NCBI GenBank assembly: GCA_047974615.1
Contig: JBKECM010000105.1
Coordinates: 1 to 9,311, forward strand
Source: JBKEBX01 sp047974615
GTDB taxonomy: Bacteria; Bacillota; Clostridia; Lachnospirales; CAMZNU01
Direction of reading: 5' to 3'
Length of the DNA: 9,311 nucleotides
Shown one piece after another: positions 7,152 to 9,311 of this stretch. A model generated the notes under the pieces. It ran no database searches and was not told the origin of the DNA. It saw nothing but the letters and a program-made list of their open reading frames with translations. A program made the translations under genes and the position numbers. Every line of letters begins with the position of its first letter. Position 1 is the stretch's first letter.

Positions 7152-7844
7152 CTAGTTATCATTTTCGTGAATTTTAAAATATAAATTTTGCATTTTAATA
7201 TCAAGCTCTGATGCACTTTTAGCACATTCTAAAAGTTCAATTCTTATATCTTCTTTGTCTTCATTTTTAGATTTGTATTCGAGTTTATGCTCTAAACTAG
7301 CCCAAAAATCCATAGCAATAGTTCTAAGTTGGACTTCAACTGGTACAAGCTTTGTTTCAGTTGATAAAAAAACTGGTACAGTAACAACTATATGCAAGCT
7401 TCTATAACCATTTGCTTTAGGTTCTTCGATATAATCTTTTCTATTAATCAATGTAACATCATCTTGTCTAAGTAAAAAATCTGCTACATCATATATGTCT
7501 TTTATATAATTGCAAATAACACGTATTCCTGCTATGTCATTTAAATGATCTGTTGCTGCTTCAATATTCTTTTCAAAACCTTTTCTTTCTAGTTTTTCTA
7601 ATATACTGTATGGCTTTTTTAAACGTGACTCAATATGATGAATAGGATTATGATCATATCTAACACTAAACTCGTTATCTAAAATTTCAAGTTTAGTACT
7701 TATTTCTTTAATAGCTGCACTATAGATTTGATTTAAATCAACCATATAACGTATTGCAGCTAAAATTTCATCGTCGTTTTTCTTTAGCATATCTGCGCCA
7801 AATCTAAAATTATTAATTTCTGAATCAGTATGTTTTATTTTCAT
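7152..7844 (-). CDS. Small alarmone synthetase, GTP pyrophosphokinase (RelQ/YjbM type)
   Basis: This is a synthetase-only RelA/SpoT-domain protein of 230 residues. It would transfer pyrophosphate from ATP to GTP or GDP to make (p)ppGpp in the cytoplasm. There is no HD hydrolase, TGS or ACT domain, and the size fits small alarmone synthetases (about 210-230 residues). Motifs in order are HHIESRLKKPYSILEKLERK (69-88), HLNDIAGIRVI (100-110, with the metal-ligand D103), EEPKANGYRSLHIVV (140-154, GTP-side loop with the stacking Tyr), and VPVEVQLRTIAMDFWASLEH (167-186, with E170). The N-terminal helices (about 26-60) and C-terminal helix (about 200-227) match the RelQ tetramer class. One oddity is Ala at 144, where most relatives have Pro in KPNGYRSLH. 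The ATG is preceded by AGAGAGGG (7851-7858) with 6-base spacing. I could not identify a convincing promoter. Choosing RelQ over RelP is uncertain. Confidence 0.92.
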   Translation of the reverse strand: MKIKHTDSEINNFRFGADMLKKNDDEILAAIRYMVDLNQIYSAAIKEISTKLEILDNEFSVRYDHNPIHHIESRLKKPYSILEKLERKGFEKNIEAATDHLNDIAGIRVICNYIKDIYDVADFLLRQDDVTLINRKDYIEEPKANGYRSLHIVVTVPVFLSTETKLVPVEVQLRTIAMDFWASLEHKLEYKSKNEDKEDIRIELLECAKSASELDIKMQNLYFKIHENDN

Positions 7845-8072
7845 TTAAAACCCTCTCTAAACAATAGTGTCACATTTATTTCATAATAAAATATAACATA
7901 ATTTTTATTAAAATTTTTTAATACAAATATAATTTGCTTTTGATTTTGAGTAGAAAAAACAAAGTTCCATATTCGTAACAAATCATTTACTTATAAGAAA
8001 AATGCTATATTAAATAGTTACTAAGGTGCTGAAAGTCAGTAAAGAAAAAATATTACTGAGTAAACAGACACA

Positions 8073-8104
8073 AAAATATGGAGGCTTAGGGAAAAACTCT
8101 TTAT
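8073..8104. repeat. 32-bp direct repeat, copy 1
   Basis: This 32-base block, with core TATGGAGGCTTAGGG, is identical to 8172-8203. It sits inside the MITE-like element and its right part forms one arm of the nested hairpin 8083-8130. The period of 99 bases is a multiple of three, which is why a spurious minus-strand frame shows the peptide KEFFPKPPYF twice. Confidence 0.95.
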
Positions 8105-8130
8105 AGTAAAGAGGAATTTCCCTTTTAGCC
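8083..8130. other. Nested hairpin inside the MITE-like element
   Basis: Three stacked inverted pairs share one axis: GGCT (8083-8086) with AGCC (8127-8130), AGGGAAA (8088-8094) with TTTCCCT (8117-8123), and CTCTTTA (8097-8103) with TAAAGAG (8107-8113) around a TAG loop. Only small internal bulges separate them. The stem uses most of direct repeat copy 1, so a transcript of either strand would form a stable 48-base stem-loop. Confidence 0.65.
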
Positions 8131-8171
8131 GAACTTTCCTTTTCAACTTTTGAGCTATGCGAAAAAGAGTG

Positions 8172-8203
8172 AAAATATGGAGGCTTAGGGAAAAACTCTT
8201 TAT
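8172..8203. repeat. 32-bp direct repeat, copy 2
   Basis: This is an exact second copy of 8073-8104. Its sequence context differs: the AGGGA within it (8187-8191) pairs with TCCCT just downstream (8203-8207) to give a short hairpin, instead of the long nested stem seen at copy 1. Confidence 0.95.
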
Positions 8204-8304
8204 CCCTCTTATTTATTAGCACCTTCAATAGTTATCCATTTGTTTTTCATTATTATTTATAGAAAATTTCCTTAACAAGTCATAAATATAGGTTTAATAA
8301 TTAT

Positions 8305-8335
8305 AAAAAAGTGTCAACAAACAGTTGACACTTTT
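8305..8335 (-). terminator. Intrinsic terminator of efp
   Basis: A perfect 12-bp inverted repeat (8307-8318 with 8324-8335, core GTGTCAAC/GTTGACAC) encloses a 5-base loop. On the minus strand the stem runs into six T residues. It begins four bases after the efp stop codon, so efp should be the last gene of its transcript. Confidence 0.92.
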
Positions 8336-8339
8336 AATA

Positions 8340-8900
8340 TTATTGTGCTCTACCTAAATATTCACCAGTTCGAGTATCAATTTTAATTTTTTCACCGTTT
8401 TCAATAAACAATGGTACATAAACTGTAGCACCAGTTTCAACAACAGCAGGTTTAGTAGCACCTTGAGCAGTGTCACCTTTAAAACCAGGCTCAGTTTCGA
8501 TAATATTTAACTCAACAAATAAAGGAGGTTCAATACCAAAAACTTTACCTTGATAAGCTAATATTTTAACAACATCGTTCTCTTTAACAAATTTTAAAGA
8601 ATCACCTATTTCAGATGCATTAACAACGATTTGCTCATATGTCTCAATATCCATAAAGTGAAATAATTCCCCATCATTATATAAGTATTCCATATCGTTA
8701 CGATCTATATGTGCCTTTGGCATTTTTTCACTAGGTCTGAATGTACGTTCTACAGTACTTCCTGTAACAAGATTTTTAATTTTAGCACGTACGAAAGCAG
8801 CACCCTTACCAGGCTTAACATGTTGAAACTCTTGAATAACAAATATTTGTCCTTCAAACTCAACAGTAACACCATTTCTAAACTCACTTGCAGAAATCAT
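8340..8900 (-). CDS. efp: Translation elongation factor P
   Basis: EF-P binds stalled ribosomes between the P and E sites and stimulates peptide-bond formation at polyproline stretches. At 186 residues it has the normal full length with three beta-barrel domains. The KOW-like N-domain runs to about residue 63, with the functional loop HVKPGKGAAFVR (27-38) that carries K32, the residue modified in Bacillus subtilis. The central OB domain covers about 65-125, and the C-terminal OB domain contains GFKGDT and ATVYVPLFIENGEKIKIDT, ending in GEYLGRAQ. The loop contains lysine rather than arginine at the tip. None of the lysyl-modification genes (epmA, epmB, earP) are in the window. The ATG follows AAGGAGG (8909-8915) at good spacing. 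The gene has its own promoter, a leader hairpin and a strong terminator, so it is probably transcribed alone. Confidence 0.97.
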   Translation of the reverse strand: MISASEFRNGVTVEFEGQIFVIQEFQHVKPGKGAAFVRAKIKNLVTGSTVERTFRPSEKMPKAHIDRNDMEYLYNDGELFHFMDIETYEQIVVNASEIGDSLKFVKENDVVKILAYQGKVFGIEPPLFVELNIIETEPGFKGDTAQGATKPAVVETGATVYVPLFIENGEKIKIDTRTGEYLGRAQ

Positions 8901-8967
8901 TAAAATTTCCTCCTTAAAATATAATTAACTATAAACTATAATTTTAGCTTACATAAATTGACTAAAC

Positions 8968-8986
8968 AAGGTAAAAATATTACCTT
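8968..8986 (-). promoter_or_regulatory. Hairpin in the efp leader
   Basis: AAGGTAA (8968-8974) and TTACCTT (8980-8986) form a perfect 7-bp stem with a 5-base loop. It lies in the predicted 5' leader, shortly after the likely transcription start near 8997 and well before the ribosome binding site. No T run follows on the minus strand, so it is not a simple attenuator; it may protect the 5' end of the mRNA. Confidence 0.4.
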
Positions 8987-9003
8987 AAATTTTCATATAC
9001 TAT

Positions 9004-9032
9004 ATTATACACTTTTTTTACATAAAAAACAA
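9004..9032 (-). promoter_or_regulatory. Sigma-A promoter of efp
   Basis: On the minus strand TTGTTT (9027-9032) is followed after exactly 17 bases by a perfect TATAAT (9004-9009). This is the same -35/spacer/-10 arrangement as the GH144-like gene promoter. Transcription would begin near 8997, giving a leader of about 97 bases to the efp ATG at 8900. Confidence 0.6.
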
Positions 9033-9063
9033 TAGAAAATTTACATTATATACAAATACTAAA

Positions 9064-9311
9064 TTATTGATAATTTATGGACTTACCAGTAATTAAATAA
9101 ATAATTTCATTTTCATCAATAGACGATGACACAGTATAATTATTTGGTCTTATTATTCTATCTAATTCATTTTCAACTAAAAAAGTATTAAATTTAGCAG
9201 CATCATCTATTAATCCTTTTGCAGCCAATGTATTTGCAACATCTGCACTATTGCTACCTGAAGAAATTGAAAAAGAAACAAGACTATCCTCTACTACGTT
9301 TTCTTCTTGTG
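9064..9311 (-). CDS. C-terminal part of an MltG/YceG-like domain protein
   Basis: A minus-strand frame enters at the right edge and ends at the TAA at 9064-9066, giving 81 visible residues and no start in the window. The end contains VSFSISSGSNSADVANTLAA, then KGLIDDAAKFNTFLVENELD and a segment with IIRPNNYTVSSSIDENEIIY. This is the pattern of the small LysM-like subdomain of YceG/MltG proteins (a GSSS-type loop, a helix, KGLI, then a G/N-Y-x-V strand and a helix before L-x-x-G). The protein ends with ITGKSINYQ right where full-length MltG would continue into its transglycosylase domain. It is therefore probably one of the short membrane-anchored MltG-like proteins common in Clostridia rather than the enzyme itself. 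The N-terminal anchor would be outside the window. Confidence 0.6.
   Translation of the reverse strand, partial: QEENVVEDSLVSFSISSGSNSADVANTLAAKGLIDDAAKFNTFLVENELDRIIRPNNYTVSSSIDENEIIYLITGKSINYQ

Larger units (their letters stand above)
8021..8226. mobile_element. MITE-like 206-bp element with an 8-bp flanking direct duplication
   Basis: The segment is bounded by AAGGTGCT (8023-8030) and its reverse complement AGCACCTT (8218-8225). Directly outside lie identical copies of AATAGTTA (8013-8020 and 8227-8234), as expected for a target-site duplication made on insertion. Inside are two exact 32-bp direct repeats 99 bases apart, a nested hairpin at 8083-8130 and a CAGTAA/TTACTG pair (8037-8042 with 8053-8058). 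No transposase or RNA-gene signature is present, so it would depend on an enzyme elsewhere. I do not recognise the family. The ends and duplication are directly visible; mobility is inferred. One spare base pair on the left (CT) and one base on the right (C) lie between the inverted ends and the duplication, so exact borders are uncertain. Confidence 0.6.
7845..8339. other. Non-coding region between efp and the alarmone synthetase
   Basis: This 495-base gap holds no convincing gene. From right to left it contains the efp terminator (8305-8335), about 70 bases of plain AT-rich DNA, a MITE-like element with flanking duplications (8013-8234), and about 150 bases of AT-rich leader before the synthetase. 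In the leader I see only A/T inverted repeats (for example around 7908-7925) and no clean -35/-10 pair. A 72-codon minus-strand frame spans the element but looks non-coding. Confidence 0.6.

Noticed and set aside
7908..7925. A/T-only inverted repeat upstream of the alarmone synthetase
   Set aside because: Pure A/T palindromes are expected by chance in DNA of this composition, and it has no other supporting feature.
8073..8203. CRISPR array
   Set aside because: There are only two copies of the 32-bp repeat, the 67-base spacing is too long and contains structured element sequence, and no cas gene is present.
8010..8228. A 72-codon minus-strand frame with KEFFPKPPYF twice
   Set aside because: It coincides almost exactly with the MITE-like element, starts at a TTG without a ribosome binding site, and its repeated peptide comes from the 32-bp DNA repeat having a 99-base period.
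8709..8903. Plus-strand frame opposite efp
   Set aside because: It is antisense to the conserved N-terminal domain of EF-P and has no independent support.

Overview
The window comes from a low-GC, AT-rich bacterial chromosome, most likely a member of the Clostridia (Firmicutes). This rests on the strong base bias, purine-rich ribosome binding sites, several TTG starts, an EF-P with a Bacillus-type modification loop, and the block of B12-binding-type radical SAM protein, DUF2344 protein and RNase E/G that is common in clostridial genomes. I cannot name the genus from the sequence.

Layout. Almost everything is on the minus strand. Transcription runs right to left: a partial MltG/YceG-like protein (9064 to the right edge), efp (8340-8900) with its own promoter and a strong intrinsic terminator, a non-coding stretch (7845-8339) holding a 206-bp MITE-like element, a small alarmone synthetase (7152-7844), a large exported GH144-like glycoside hydrolase (4920-7016), and then a tight three-gene operon: TIGR03960-type radical SAM protein (2827-4671), DUF2344/TIGR03936 partner (2172-2843) and RNase E/G (772-2163). 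A long hairpin at 600-639 closes that operon. At the left edge, convergent to it, lies the C-terminal part of a DUF4910-type aminopeptidase-like protein (to 491). Its upstream reading frame runs through a GC-richer repeat filling positions 1 to about 206.

How the parts fit. The operon joins an uncharacterised radical SAM enzyme and its dedicated small partner to an RNA-processing endonuclease. The genes overlap or sit 8 bases apart, and their ribosome binding sites lie in or on the preceding gene, which suggests translational coupling. The alarmone synthetase and the glucanase-like protein appear to be separate units; the latter has a near-consensus extended -10 promoter.

The least explained material is non-coding. 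One item is the element at 8021-8226, with inverted ends, an 8-bp flanking direct duplication, two exact 32-bp direct repeats and nested hairpins. The other is the left-edge repeat, open on both strands and apparently inserted in frame into a peptidase gene. I found no CRISPR array, tRNA, rRNA or known defence system.
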